Positions 45,764 through 56,300 are shown, counted from the stretch's first letter. The stretch is 63,929 nt of DNA from Promethearchaeota archaeon (GCA_019057775.1 JAHLWT010000297.1:1-63929), one strand, 5' to 3'. Translations and numbers: made by a program. Notes: generated by a model from the sequence alone, not told the origin.

Positions 45764-48028
45764 TTACTTAGGAATGATTGTGAATATTCCTTCTAAATTT
45801 TTAGAAATTGCCTCACGCGTGAATAGAAAAGGAACATATTTACCCTTTACCCATAATTTCATCAAATCGTTGTAATGTTTATGAAATGGCAGTCCAGATT
45901 GGCCACCCGGTAACGCAACTAAAGATTTATCCCAATCGGTTAAATCATGAATTTGGCGATATGAAGGTCCGGCAAAAACTTGAAAGTCGTTGGTAGGAAT
46001 GTAGTAGCCATTACAAAGAGTATTTGGATCACCTCCAGTCTTAAAAGGTCCGATGTTTAAAACCTTAGCTTCTTCACTTACAGATGAAAACGGATGAGTT
46101 AGCGTAGTTTTATGGATAGCACCCCACTTCCATTTTGTAAAGTCAGGAGAGAGTTTCTCGGATAAGAATTCAATCGTTATTTTTAGCGTTTCATTAAGAA
46201 GATTCTCTAGATCTTCACTTTTAGTATCGTATAATTTCACTAATCTTTTAAGATCAAAAGGACTGCTTGCAAGATAAGGTTCGACAAGATCTTTACCAAT
46301 TAGCGGAATTAATATCTTTTTTATCGTTTCATACAACCAAATTTTATAAAGTGTCCCTCCAATACTATTCTTTGTTAACTGGAAATCCCAATTTTCCAAA
46401 TATGCCATAATCTCAGGATTGATATCAGAAGTATTTAGGTGCTTTAACAATAAAGGCAAATATTCTCGTGCCTCTTCTGAGTAAAGATCATTTTGGAAGT
46501 CCATAAAATCTTGCTGAGAAATTTTTTCCTTTGATTGAAGCAAATTTTTCAACCTCTTCTGTCTATAGAAACCATTTGAATCTTGGGAAATGAGTACTCC
46601 ATTCGGAGCTTTATTTTCATTATAATTAGCTGTATATACAAAATTTTCTGGAGGGTTATAAATTGATAGCAATTTCTCAAACGGAGCTAGACCCTTCCAA
46701 TTGTATTTTTCGCCTGTACCCGGAGTAATCATTGCTCCATCTCCAAATTTTCTAATGGGGATCCTTCCTCCATGTTGGAGCCCGATGTTACCTTCAACAT
46801 CACCGTAGACAAAATTTTGAGGATTAACTGTCATAAGACTTGTTCCCTCCCGAAATTCAGCCCAATTTGAAGCTTTATTAATCTTGAGAAAACCATCTAA
46901 TGAGTCCTCAAGATTTCCTTCATGACTTACCCAACGTAACGCAAACTTTCCTGGAAGATCTAATTTCTTCACTTCCCTATTTATTTCAACATACTCTATA
47001 ACTGGACCATATTTAGTCATCAATACTTTGAAAGGATTAGGATCAGCTTTATCCCTAATAGTAATCGGGTCTTCAATGATTTCAAAATCTAACCAATGAC
47101 CATCAAATCGATATTGATTAGAGTTCTCAGGATTTATATTTAGTTTGAATAAATCAATTGTATCAGCTCCTACGTTTGTACAACCCCACGCAATTTTTTC
47201 ATTATGCCCTAATATAACAGAAGGTAATCCCGGAAATGAACTTCCAATAGAATTCAATTCAGGGCAATTTATATGGACTAAAAACCAAATCGCGGGTAAC
47301 ATAAGAGGTAAGTGGGGGTCGTTCGCAAAAAGAACTGCTCCCGTTGTTGACTTACTAGGGCTAACTGCCCACCCATTGCTTCCAACTGCTTTCTCCAGTT
47401 TAGCACCAGAATAGAGAGGGATGATCTTATCAGCCAATTCAAATCCAACTTTTGAAACTATTTGCTCTCGCAGTAGTTCTAAAGGATAATTCCCTGATAG
47501 TCCCCAGTCTATTAAACACATAATTTTTAGTGAGTCCTCTATCCTCCAGTCCCGGATTTTTAAATCAAGAACCGCAAACTCAACAGGTGGATTTTTTCGA
47601 GCCTTTTTAATTCCTGCATTTACTCCTTTTACATAAGATTCTAACATCCGAAGCTGTTCGTTTTTAGGATCTTTTTTTAATCTCTCAACACACCTTCTTG
47701 AAATTCTATGCATACCTATTGTTTTGTAGTGTTTATCCGAGTCGAGAAATTCCTCACCTATTATTTCTGAAAGCTCTCCTGTCATTAATCGACGAAATTG
47801 TTCTATTTGAAACAACCTATGGCGTGAATGGAGATATCCTTGAGCGAAATATGCGTCATTAATTGATTTTGCGTAAATGTGAGGAATACCCCACTTGTCC
47901 CAAAGAATCTCTATTTCTTCTTTTGCTCCTTCTAAAACCTCAGAACCATCTGTTGGCGGAAAAGCATCCTTCGCAATCTTAAGCAGGTCTTCTACTGATA
48001 TATTTACATCTTCCATTTTTCTGATCAC
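45764..48028 (-). CDS. Penicillin-acylase-family Ntn hydrolase, cytosolic type
   Basis: A 754-residue precursor of the penicillin G acylase/PvdQ family. These proteins cut themselves at a Ser that becomes the N-terminal nucleophile of the beta chain: here VGSNGWAVSP, Ser217. The alpha part carries WDKWGIPHIYAKS and the RLFQIEQFRRL helix; the beta part has NDPHLPL and the late GGQSGLPFHKHYND. Unlike the usual secreted enzymes it has no signal peptide. The start is GTG 48028 or ATG 48016. Amide substrates such as N-acyl amino acids or homoserine lactones are known in the family; this one is unassigned. Confidence 0.88.
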   Translation of the reverse strand: MIRKMEDVNISVEDLLKIAKDAFPPTDGSEVLEGAKEEIEILWDKWGIPHIYAKSINDAYFAQGYLHSRHRLFQIEQFRRLMTGELSEIIGEEFLDSDKHYKTIGMHRISRRCVERLKKDPKNEQLRMLESYVKGVNAGIKKARKNPPVEFAVLDLKIRDWRIEDSLKIMCLIDWGLSGNYPLELLREQIVSKVGFELADKIIPLYSGAKLEKAVGSNGWAVSPSKSTTGAVLFANDPHLPLMLPAIWFLVHINCPELNSIGSSFPGLPSVILGHNEKIAWGCTNVGADTIDLFKLNINPENSNQYRFDGHWLDFEIIEDPITIRDKADPNPFKVLMTKYGPVIEYVEINREVKKLDLPGKFALRWVSHEGNLEDSLDGFLKINKASNWAEFREGTSLMTVNPQNFVYGDVEGNIGLQHGGRIPIRKFGDGAMITPGTGEKYNWKGLAPFEKLLSIYNPPENFVYTANYNENKAPNGVLISQDSNGFYRQKRLKNLLQSKEKISQQDFMDFQNDLYSEEAREYLPLLLKHLNTSDINPEIMAYLENWDFQLTKNSIGGTLYKIWLYETIKKILIPLIGKDLVEPYLASSPFDLKRLVKLYDTKSEDLENLLNETLKITIEFLSEKLSPDFTKWKWGAIHKTTLTHPFSSVSEEAKVLNIGPFKTGGDPNTLCNGYYIPTNDFQVFAGPSYRQIHDLTDWDKSLVALPGGQSGLPFHKHYNDLMKLWVKGKYVPFLFTREAISKNLEGIFTIIPK

Positions 48029-48146
48029 GTATACTAAATTTAATGAAAAAATGATTCATGAAAAATAAATGGCGATGTTATAAAATTAATCACCAACTGG
48101 ACATTATGAATAGATAAAAATTAACTCTCAAGTAATTATGATGATG

Positions 48147-48530
48147 TCATAAATCTGCTAAAATTTTATCTACTTTTTGCTTGATGTCTAATTTTGCGGC
48201 ACTTGGATCTTTTAAAACGTGTTTCGTTTCAATAAAGATGTTAGTGCTTAACCGTCTCATTAATTTAAGATCACATTCTCCCTCAACTAAAAAGACAAAA
48301 TAAATGGTCTTTTCAATTTGTAGCAGCTCCTTCGTAATAATAGTTATTTTATATTTGTCGCCATAAGTAATTGTAGCTATATCCTCATTGAATAATTGTT
48401 TCCCTATAGTACTTATTGCTGAGATTAACCCACTGAATATTGAGGAATCCATTTCAGTCATAGTAGGGTCAATCTGCTTCATGTAAAATGGATAACCTTG
48501 GCTATCACATATTAATATTGATTTAATCAT
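48147..48530 (-). CDS. Small longin/roadblock-like domain protein
   Basis: A 127-residue protein with the strand-helix order of the longin and roadblock families: ILICDSQGYPFYM as the first hairpin, a long helix SIFSGLISAISTIGKQLF, two more strands (ATITYGDKYKITIITKE, TIYFVFLVEG) and a C-terminal helix. Single-domain proteins of this sort are numerous in Asgard genomes and are thought to work with small GTPases. It lies between two acylase genes but has its own gaps, and no GTPase is adjacent here. Confidence 0.65.
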   Translation of the reverse strand: MIKSILICDSQGYPFYMKQIDPTMTEMDSSIFSGLISAISTIGKQLFNEDIATITYGDKYKITIITKELLQIEKTIYFVFLVEGECDLKLMRRLSTNIFIETKHVLKDPSAAKLDIKQKVDKILADL

Positions 48531-48705
48531 GATTATGTTGATACTATAAATTTTGATTATTCCTATTTTTTGCTTAAATAATTAAACGATTTCTTGTTTT
48601 TAATTTTGGAGTTTCTTTTGTTTTTATTAAATTTTAATAAAAAAACACTAAAAAACATCTCTATTAAATTAAAAAGAAAATAAAAAAAATAAGATTATTG
48701 GGAAA

Positions 48706-49092
48706 TTATTCTTCCTTCTCTTGTCTATAACCTTTAATTACTGTTTTAATAAGAAATCCAAAAGCTCCCCCTAAAATACCAAATACTAAGCCTATTAATA
48801 GTATTATTAGCACAAATAACCAAGCATAACCGGGACCAATAATCAGAGCACCAAATTGATCAAAAACTATGGCAATATTCGTCAAGATAACACCTGATAG
48901 TGTATACAAACTCCAAGCCATTAAAGTTCCAAGACCACTTGTCAACGATGCTCTTTTAAGTGTTTTACTTAAAGCTCCTGCTATAAACCCTGGAATTATA
49001 ACTAATTGCCATACTGGAATAAATGTTAAGATTGATGCTAAAAAGAAGGATACAATAACACCTATCAGTAAATCTATATTTTCTGATTTCAT
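48706..49092 (-). CDS. Four-helix membrane protein
   Basis: A 128-residue hydrophobic protein with membrane segments at about 8-26, 28-48, 55-78 and 88-118 and a short charged end (GYRQEKEE). Gly-rich helices (IPGFIAGALSK, ILGGAFGFLI) resemble small archaeal DUF-type membrane proteins. It begins 6 bases after the stop of the membrane-anchored acylase, so it belongs to that operon. Confidence 0.7.
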   Translation of the reverse strand: MKSENIDLLIGVIVSFFLASILTFIPVWQLVIIPGFIAGALSKTLKRASLTSGLGTLMAWSLYTLSGVILTNIAIVFDQFGALIIGPGYAWLFVLIILLIGLVFGILGGAFGFLIKTVIKGYRQEKEE

Positions 49093-49098
49093 CTTTAG

Positions 49099-51690
49099 TT
49101 ATTCCTCCAGTGGGTTTAAATAGATGATAGATTCAATGATATTCTTAGGAAATGTTACAGCAGTATGTTGTATATAAGTGTAGTGCTGTTTTCCTTGTAA
49201 GAATAGTTGTTCCAGTTGATCAGCATAATGCTTTGAACTAGATAATCCGCTTTGCCCCCCAGATATGCATGTTCTCGAGTTACTAATATTACTAAAATCA
49301 ACAATTAATCTGTGGGCAGCACCACCTCCTGAATATCCAACACCATTTTTAATATTTACAGGTGAAGGATTAATAGTGACCGCTTCACCACCTCCCTCAT
49401 ACGGTCCTTTACTTAACGCTGCTAATCCTGTAATACTACTAAAATATAATTTATGAAGGTCACCCCATCTCCATTTTGAAGGATCATCTGTTTCATAAAA
49501 ATCCTCAAGCCATTCAATTGTATTATTCAGAGCTTTTAACATTATATCATCTCGTGTCTCTTTGATTGATGTGGTACTAATATCATCAAACCAGTGTGAA
49601 TTCTCTTGTTCTTTCATATAGTATTCTAGAAGGGTCCAATAAGCACTCTCTTTAGCATTATAGGCTGTGAATTCATCATCAAATGTAAAATCATAGAAAT
49701 AAGCACGCCACTTACGATATATTGTAGGAGCAGCTAAATCCTTGTCCATTACATAATCCCAATCATCCAATAAAGCTAATACATCGGCAATTTGACCTGA
49801 GGGACTTGAACCATAATGGCTTTCAATAATGTGTATTATATATGGTGTAAAGGATTCGGCGGCACTAGATTTTATATCATATTGAAGCATTGCCATATCT
49901 GAAACACTAATACTACCCTCTGCTGAACTATTAAGCACATCATTTATTCTTCTAGCTCTATACGATGGGGCATAACTATTCTGTAAGAAATATTCTTTGT
50001 ATTCTGGACCAACAGCAATTTGATTTGCTGATGCTAAATAATTTTGAGATGGGTTCATGGTATTTGGCAAATCTTCAAACGGTACATATCCAATCCACTC
50101 ACCTTCCCCATTAGAACCATTATAAGGTAACGAACCATTTCCATAATATCCTAAAGGAATTTTGGAATCATCCCGTATAGGAACTTTTCCAGTGGGTCGA
50201 ATGGCGATATTTCCGTCTACGTCTCCGTACACAATATTCATAGGGGGTGTATCAAGAAGACGCGAAGCCTCATCAAAATCTTGGCGATTCTGGGCATGAG
50301 TCATTTCATAGATTGCTTGCCATTCAAACGTAATATTATTGGGTACCCATTTTGGAGCTAAAACTATATTTGAACTTTCTAATGAATCCGGAGTTCTACT
50401 TCCTATTACATCACTTAATACAGGACCATGAACTGTGTCCTTAACTGTAAGTTTTACTGAAGATTTATCTTTCACTTTAATATTATATTCTCTTTTTGTA
50501 TATGCTACAGATTCTCCATTGTAAATATAATGATCTTCGCCATCTGTATCAAAAAAATACCAGTCTAATACGTCGGCTGGGAATATAGTTTCACCCCATC
50601 CTACATATTCATTGAATCCAACGATAGGATATGGAAGTCCTGGCACCGAATACCCAAAAAAATTGAAGTCTGTATCAGCAGAAACTAAATGAGTTTCATA
50701 GAGAAATTGGGGTAGCGGCCATCCCCAGTGTTGATCATTAGCTAGAATAGGTAATCCAGTTTCACTTTTAACACCATCTACAACCCAATTATTAGAACCT
50801 CGAAAATTTCCAGCATCAATTAATGCTTTCTGTGATTCTAATTGTTCCACTTCAAACAAAAACTCTGAAACCACTTGAATTAGTTCATCACTAATTTCAG
50901 GTGTAGGGAGACTAGGTGTTGGACTTTGAGGAAAACTACCATAATTTGGACATACCGGAATTTGATATGGAAAATATTTTGGATAAAGCTCAGCATACCA
51001 GCTTTCATTTACAGGAGTAAATGCATCAAATGTTGTTAATCGATATAGATCACTGTACCCCCAAGAATAATAAAATGAAAGGAACTTCAAAATTGACATT
51101 AAATCTAATAAAGTGAATTCAGTTGGTTCGAAATCAAGTAGATAATATTCTAAGGGCTTAGAATTCGTATTTCTTATATAATAATTTATACCATCAATAT
51201 AGCTTTCAATTGTTGGGAAGAAAGTTATTTCTCCTTTAGCTGCCATATCTAATCCTTTCTGTAACGACTTATTTGCCCAATATTCCATTCCTGATGCAAG
51301 ATGTAATTTATCTTCACCTAACATCGATTCACCGAGAACCTCTGATAACCTACCTCTCGCAACACGCCTATACAGGTCCATCTGAAATAATCTGTCCTGA
51401 GCATGACAATACCCCATAGCAAAAAATACATCTTCCTCATGCTCTCCATAAATATGTGGAACACCCCAATCATCCCTAATAATTGTTACCTTATCTACAA
51501 GTCCGGGGATTTCTAGTGTATCTCGTTCGGGTACTTCACCTGGTATATTCCAAAATCCATCCCCCGGAAATAATACCTTTCCTAAAGAAGGGATACTTAA
51601 TATAGGAATCGAAAAAATTGTCATAATAATTGAAATTGCAATCATAACAGCTGCTAATTTTACAATATTCTTTTTCTCTAAAACTCGCAT
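49099..51690 (-). CDS. Penicillin-acylase-family Ntn hydrolase, membrane-anchored
   Basis: An 863-residue paralogue of the acylase at 45764-48028. Residues 8-36 are an N-terminal membrane segment with no clear cleavage site, so the enzyme should face outside. The autocleavage nucleophile is Ser299 in FRGSNNWVVDG. Conserved parts are DDWGVPHIYGEH, RLFQMDLYRRVARG, NDQHWGWPLPQF and SGGQSGLSSSKHYADQ. The outer-facing position suits scavenging of amides or quorum-type acyl molecules, or modification of surface compounds; substrate unknown. It forms an operon with the small membrane protein downstream. Confidence 0.9.
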   Translation of the reverse strand: MRVLEKKNIVKLAAVMIAISIIMTIFSIPILSIPSLGKVLFPGDGFWNIPGEVPERDTLEIPGLVDKVTIIRDDWGVPHIYGEHEEDVFFAMGYCHAQDRLFQMDLYRRVARGRLSEVLGESMLGEDKLHLASGMEYWANKSLQKGLDMAAKGEITFFPTIESYIDGINYYIRNTNSKPLEYYLLDFEPTEFTLLDLMSILKFLSFYYSWGYSDLYRLTTFDAFTPVNESWYAELYPKYFPYQIPVCPNYGSFPQSPTPSLPTPEISDELIQVVSEFLFEVEQLESQKALIDAGNFRGSNNWVVDGVKSETGLPILANDQHWGWPLPQFLYETHLVSADTDFNFFGYSVPGLPYPIVGFNEYVGWGETIFPADVLDWYFFDTDGEDHYIYNGESVAYTKREYNIKVKDKSSVKLTVKDTVHGPVLSDVIGSRTPDSLESSNIVLAPKWVPNNITFEWQAIYEMTHAQNRQDFDEASRLLDTPPMNIVYGDVDGNIAIRPTGKVPIRDDSKIPLGYYGNGSLPYNGSNGEGEWIGYVPFEDLPNTMNPSQNYLASANQIAVGPEYKEYFLQNSYAPSYRARRINDVLNSSAEGSISVSDMAMLQYDIKSSAAESFTPYIIHIIESHYGSSPSGQIADVLALLDDWDYVMDKDLAAPTIYRKWRAYFYDFTFDDEFTAYNAKESAYWTLLEYYMKEQENSHWFDDISTTSIKETRDDIMLKALNNTIEWLEDFYETDDPSKWRWGDLHKLYFSSITGLAALSKGPYEGGGEAVTINPSPVNIKNGVGYSGGGAAHRLIVDFSNISNSRTCISGGQSGLSSSKHYADQLEQLFLQGKQHYTYIQHTAVTFPKNIIESIIYLNPLEE

Positions 51691-51852
51691 TTTTATATTT
51701 CGGGAATTTCCTTTTTTTTTATAAAAAGTTAAGAAATTCTAATTATATTACAAATTTTATTCTACTCTATAAAAAGTTTGAGGAGTAAATTTCAAATCTC
51801 TCATCCATGTAATATTAATTGAAAAAAATAAAAAAAAAGTTTTAGAATTTCA

Positions 51853-52371
51853 TTAGACATAAGTTTGAACTAAAAATGTGCTTTGGCGTACAAAATTCGA
51901 ACTGTACGAGCTTAAAACCATGGCTGAAACTGAATGACTACCTTCTGATAGCCCTGGTGTTGAATATTGAAGCGCCACAGGAAAGTATAGCCACCATTCA
52001 TCAATATTGCGACCACCTGCGATGACATATGGTTTATCCAAAATTACTCCATCGATACTAAATGTAAAACGCATGAAAGATTCAAGAGAATAACTGTAAA
52101 TAATTGCTCTTGTTATAAATAAAAAATAAACTTGTTCACCTGCATTTACGTGGAAATTAATAGTAATAATAGATTCATTTACATCAATGGCTGATGGAGT
52201 GTAATCTTCTAAATATTCGGCGTACCGCATATCTACAATTGCTCTTTCTGCAAATTGATCCTCAACGTCTGCAATCTGACCACTGAAAATAAAAAATGAA
52301 TACGTTCCTAAGCCTAGTCCTCCAATACCAATTAATAGAGCAAAAACTGCCAATCCTGATGATTTTCCCAT
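51853..52371 (-). CDS. Membrane-anchored beta-rich extracellular protein
   Basis: A 172-residue protein with an N-terminal membrane helix (6-30), then a helix with AERAIVDMRYAEYLED and a beta-sandwich-like domain (60-172) containing SIITINFHVNAGEQVYFLF and a final AMVLSSYSSN strand. The fold would lie outside the cell. No family is recognised. It is about 160 bases upstream of the acylase gene on the same strand. Confidence 0.65.
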   Translation of the reverse strand: MGKSSGLAVFALLIGIGGLGLGTYSFFIFSGQIADVEDQFAERAIVDMRYAEYLEDYTPSAIDVNESIITINFHVNAGEQVYFLFITRAIIYSYSLESFMRFTFSIDGVILDKPYVIAGGRNIDEWWLYFPVALQYSTPGLSEGSHSVSAMVLSSYSSNFVRQSTFLVQTYV

Positions 52372-52530
52372 TATACAAACACTTTATAATTTTGTTATAA
52401 AAACAGAGTTTTGTTAGATTTCAAATTAAATAAATTATGCTGTGTGAGTTAATAAGGCTTTATCTAAAACTTGTTTTTTATGATAAAATTCAGGGGATAT
52501 ATCAAGGGATTTAGATGTTTTTAAATAAAC

Positions 52531-52761
52531 TTAGCTATCATATTTCTCTCTCAAATAGTCTTCAGAATTTAAGAAAATTTCACAATCGCAAAATCCCCCT
52601 GAATTACGGCATTTATCTAAAAATTCCTGTCTTTCATCTATAGGAATGTTCATTTCCTTTAAAATTTTCTCGGCATTAGCCAAATCCCGACCATTACATC
52701 CAATAGTTTCTAATAATTCGTCTAATCGAGAAAAAAATCGCTCCAAATCTTTTTTATTCAT
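52531..52761 (-). CDS. Small DUF2695-like protein
   Basis: A 76-residue protein. The helix FFSRLDELLETIGCNGRDLA, the later NAEKILKEMNI helix and the C-terminal GGFCDCEIFLN match the pattern of DUF2695, in which the CDCE stretch is conserved. The Cys pair might bind a metal. No function is established for the family. It has its own short upstream gap. Confidence 0.65.
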   Translation of the reverse strand: MNKKDLERFFSRLDELLETIGCNGRDLANAEKILKEMNIPIDERQEFLDKCRNSGGFCDCEIFLNSEDYLREKYDS

Positions 52762-52949
52762 TTAGTAAACACTTTTCCTACACTGATAATTCAAAACTAT
52801 GTTATTTATTGTAATATTTTTTTCTGTAGAAATAAAGTTATTCTTAATAAATACCCTTAACAATTCATATTTTTCAAATCCAAAGATATAAAATTTTTAT
52901 CTAATTTTCATTGTTGATAGTGAGAAAATAAGTAAACTAATCAATAAAG

Positions 52950-53840
52950 ATGACACAAATGTTAGAAAATTCAAAAATAATAATAGATTTAGATTCTTGT
53001 ACTAAATGCAAGGCCTGCGTTAATGAGTGTCAATATTACTATTTTGATTCAGACACCTTAAGTTTAAAAGATGAAATGGATAAAGAATGCATTGAATGTG
53101 GAAAATGTGTAGCTGTCTGCCCAGTCAACGTAATTAGGTTGCAGGTGCATAAAGATAAGGTTCTCAAGGATTACCCTTCTAAAGAAAAACTACCATCTTT
53201 TGAATCTTTAGCAAATTTAATTCAAGTAAGAAGGTCTCTAAGACAATTTAAAGACAAGCCAGTTCCTAAGGAGTTAATTGAGAAAATTTTAAACTTGGTT
53301 GGTAGATATTCTCCTACAGGACACAACCAAGAAAATGTCTATTTTACTGTTGTTCAAAACAGTGATACTCTTGAGAAAATAACAAATGAATGTAATATTC
53401 AAGTTAAAAATCTTGTCGAAAAGTATGAAGACCCTGAGGGAAGAAAATCTCTAGAAGCTATTTTTTCTCCTGAATTAATGAAAAAAGTTGAACAATCTCT
53501 TCCAGCTTTTAAAATGAGATTAAAAAGGATAAAGCGAGGGGAAGAAGTATGGCGTTGGGATGCTGAGCTTATAATAATTCATGCCCCTCACGATGCAATG
53601 ACATTAAAAGAAAACTGTAGTTTAGCTGCTGCTCAAATTATGTTAACTGCTGAAACTTTAGGCTTAGGAACTTGTTCACTTGGTTATATAACTGAATTTC
53701 TCAATACATACAGATCTCTCTCTAAAATCGCAAAAATACCCTTAAAACATGTTGTGGGGTACATATTAGCAATAGGATATCCGAAAGCTCATTATTACAG
53801 AATCCCTGCACGAAAACCTCTCAAAGTTAAATGGTTATAA
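52950..53840 (+). CDS. Ferredoxin-nitroreductase fusion protein
   Basis: A 296-residue flavoprotein. Residues 10-60 hold two [4Fe-4S] clusters, CTKCKACVNEC and CIECGKCVAVCP; residues 85-296 are a nitroreductase domain with RRSLRQFKDKPVPKELI, SPTGHNQENVYF and a GLGTCSLGYI segment near the end. The ferredoxin part would hand electrons directly to FMN. Substrates in the family include enones, halogenated compounds and flavin itself. It is followed by the UroD-like gene after about 87 bases. Confidence 0.92.
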   Translation: MTQMLENSKIIIDLDSCTKCKACVNECQYYYFDSDTLSLKDEMDKECIECGKCVAVCPVNVIRLQVHKDKVLKDYPSKEKLPSFESLANLIQVRRSLRQFKDKPVPKELIEKILNLVGRYSPTGHNQENVYFTVVQNSDTLEKITNECNIQVKNLVEKYEDPEGRKSLEAIFSPELMKKVEQSLPAFKMRLKRIKRGEEVWRWDAELIIIHAPHDAMTLKENCSLAAAQIMLTAETLGLGTCSLGYITEFLNTYRSLSKIAKIPLKHVVGYILAIGYPKAHYYRIPARKPLKVKWL

Positions 53841-53927
53841 TAATAAATCTTGTTTTCAAATCTTATGTAATAACATTAATTTTAGAACAAAAAAAAAACC
53901 TAAATATGGAAAATTCTTAGGAATATT

Positions 53928-55094
53928 ATGAATAGCTTTGATCGTATATGGGCAGCGTTAAATCTTGAAGAACCAGATAGAATTCCTATCCATACTATTA
54001 ATATTGATGGGAACGTTGCTGATAAGATTTTAGGAAAACCGAAAAGGTCTGCTTTTGATATATTTGATGAAATGGAACATCAATATCCAGATGAATGGGT
54101 GGATAAAATTAATCAAATCTTATTTGACATTGAAATTTCAACCTTTTCAAAAGCTGTTAGAGCAGGTTATAAACTTGGGTTTGATGGTGTCGGCGTTCAA
54201 TATATACCATTCATCCTCGAAAGTAAAACTGAAATGACAGATATCTTTGGAAAAAGGCATAAAGTACGAAACATAGATGGTAATCCATATCCAGATTATT
54301 ATGGAGGGTACATTAAAAATCGAGAAGATTGGGAAGCATACCCTAAACCAGATATGAAGGAAGAATTCAGGCGTGCGAAAAAATTTTTTAAAGGAGTCTT
54401 AAGAAAATGCCGTGATATTAAGGATGAGATTTGCATTATAGCTCAAAATGCATTAACATCAGTTTTTCCTCCTGTATGGCAGGGAATGGGTATGAATTAT
54501 TTTGCTCGTGCTCTCAAAAACGATCCAAAATTAATTGAAGAACGTTTTCGCTTTTGCACTGATTACGTTTTAACTGTTTTTAAAGCTTATTCTGAATGCG
54601 GAGCAAAGATCTTTCTCGAAGGAGGAGATATAGCTCATAAAGGAGGTCCAATGATAAATCCAAAATACTTCGATAAATATTTACTACCTTGTTTTCAAGA
54701 GGTCTCTAATGCTATACATGACTGGGGAGGTAAATATATACTTCATACTGATGGAGATATTACTTCATTACTGGATTTCATCGTAAAATCTGGTTTTGAT
54801 GGGCTTCAATGTCTTGAACTTCCTTATGTAGATCCAGTTTTAGTTAAGAAAAAAATTGGAGATAAACTCTGCCTTCCTGGTAACATCGATACACGTCATG
54901 TGTTAGTAGATGGAACCAAACAAGAAGTAGTTCAGGCAGTTCAAAGTGCGATTAAAGCCATGGGTCACGGTGGGGGATTCATGCTATCACCATCTAATTT
55001 CCATCCGGCGATTTCCATAGAAAGGCTAGAATGGATGATAGAAGAGTCAAAGAAATATGGGAATTATCCATTAAAAATCATTCAAAATGGATAA
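53928..55094 (+). CDS. Uroporphyrinogen decarboxylase-like methyltransferase
   Basis: A 388-residue TIM-barrel protein of the UroD/MtaA group, whose archaeal members mostly act as corrinoid-dependent methyltransferases and not in haem synthesis. Visible marks are ALNLEEPDRIPIHT at the start, GFDGVGVQYIP, KYILHTDGDI (zinc-site His in methyltransferases) and the late LCLPGNIDTRHVL and GGGFMLSPSN. No corrinoid protein lies next to it. It may form a unit with the oxidoreductase that follows after 64 bases. Confidence 0.85.
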   Translation: MNSFDRIWAALNLEEPDRIPIHTINIDGNVADKILGKPKRSAFDIFDEMEHQYPDEWVDKINQILFDIEISTFSKAVRAGYKLGFDGVGVQYIPFILESKTEMTDIFGKRHKVRNIDGNPYPDYYGGYIKNREDWEAYPKPDMKEEFRRAKKFFKGVLRKCRDIKDEICIIAQNALTSVFPPVWQGMGMNYFARALKNDPKLIEERFRFCTDYVLTVFKAYSECGAKIFLEGGDIAHKGGPMINPKYFDKYLLPCFQEVSNAIHDWGGKYILHTDGDITSLLDFIVKSGFDGLQCLELPYVDPVLVKKKIGDKLCLPGNIDTRHVLVDGTKQEVVQAVQSAIKAMGHGGGFMLSPSNFHPAISIERLEWMIEESKKYGNYPLKIIQNG

Positions 55095-55158
55095 AAATGA
55101 ATGTTATAGATGTGAGAATATATATTAATTTATAGTATAAGATACAGATTGATTTAAT

Positions 55159-56268
55159 TTGAATTTAAATGTAGGAATGATTGGAGTAGGTAATATTGGA
55201 CTATTACATTTACTTTCGCTAAAGAAAATCAATGAAGATAAATTACTATCTAAATACGGGGCAAATATAAAAATACGATCAATAGCCGATATTGATGAAA
55301 ATGTTGTAAACAATTTGAAAACAAAGAATCCTTATAATATTGAGCATTTTACTACCAACCCCGACGATATTATAAATGATAAGGCAATTGATATTATCTA
55401 CATAACCACACCTACTAAATTTCATAAAGAATACTATATGAAGGCAGCAAAAGAGGGAAAAATTATTTTTTGTGAAAAGCCAATTGCTTTTTCATTGCAA
55501 GATATCCAAGATATGATTTCCCTCGAGGCGAAACAGGGGATTCGTACACATGTAGGTCTTGTGTTACGACATTGTCCCGTCCTTTGGAAATTAAAACAAA
55601 TATTACTGGATAATAAAGAAGCATTAGGAAAAAGATTGTCATTCATATTCAGGGATGCGCAAGAATGGCCTGTAGGATCTCGTGTTCATTCATCCGATTG
55701 GAGGAAAGATCCCTCCTTAGCTCATGGAGGATGTTTATTTGAACATAGCATCCATGACGTTGATATCCTTGAATATTTTTTTGCTGATGAGCATAAGTTA
55801 TCAAGATTATTTGCCAAAATAAGATATGTGTCTCCCTTAACTGTGAACAAGCTTGAAGATGTAGCTACTATCAAATTTGAGTATGAAGACGGATTTGTAG
55901 GCGATTTAATAAGTATTTGGAATAAAGCAAAAATGGATGAACGACGGATTGAAATTTTCTTTGAAAATGGTTATGTTCTTTTAGACCGGTATACAACTGT
56001 TTCCTTCAATAAATTCGAATATCTAATTGGGAGGAAGAAAAGAAGGTTAAAATTGGAAGATATAATTGAAGAATATCAAAAAAAACATGAATTTCCTTCT
56101 TTTTACCCTATTACAGGGCATTATATTTTTGAAAATCTAAATTTTTTAAAGGCAGTAATAAAAGAAGAAAAATTATATCCAGGGTTAAAAATTGGGTATA
56201 GAGCCCACGAAATTATTGAAGCTGCGTATCAGTCTTCGCGAGAAAATAGAGTAGTATCTTTTAATTAA
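55159..56268 (+). CDS. Gfo/Idh/MocA-family oxidoreductase
   Basis: A 369-residue NAD(P)-dependent dehydrogenase starting with TTG. The Rossmann part has GMIGVGNIGLLHL (6-18), DIIYITTPTKFHKEY and the conserved FCEKPIAFS, where Lys is catalytic. The C-terminal beta-sheet domain carries GGCLFEHSIHDVDIL with the His expected in the active site. Such enzymes oxidise sugars, inositols or amino sugars. It lies behind the UroD-like gene on the same strand and may be co-transcribed. Confidence 0.92.
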   Translation: MNLNVGMIGVGNIGLLHLLSLKKINEDKLLSKYGANIKIRSIADIDENVVNNLKTKNPYNIEHFTTNPDDIINDKAIDIIYITTPTKFHKEYYMKAAKEGKIIFCEKPIAFSLQDIQDMISLEAKQGIRTHVGLVLRHCPVLWKLKQILLDNKEALGKRLSFIFRDAQEWPVGSRVHSSDWRKDPSLAHGGCLFEHSIHDVDILEYFFADEHKLSRLFAKIRYVSPLTVNKLEDVATIKFEYEDGFVGDLISIWNKAKMDERRIEIFFENGYVLLDRYTTVSFNKFEYLIGRKKRRLKLEDIIEEYQKKHEFPSFYPITGHYIFENLNFLKAVIKEEKLYPGLKIGYRAHEIIEAAYQSSRENRVVSFN

Positions 56269-56300
56269 TTAAATTTATATTAAGAAATCATAGTGCTTTC

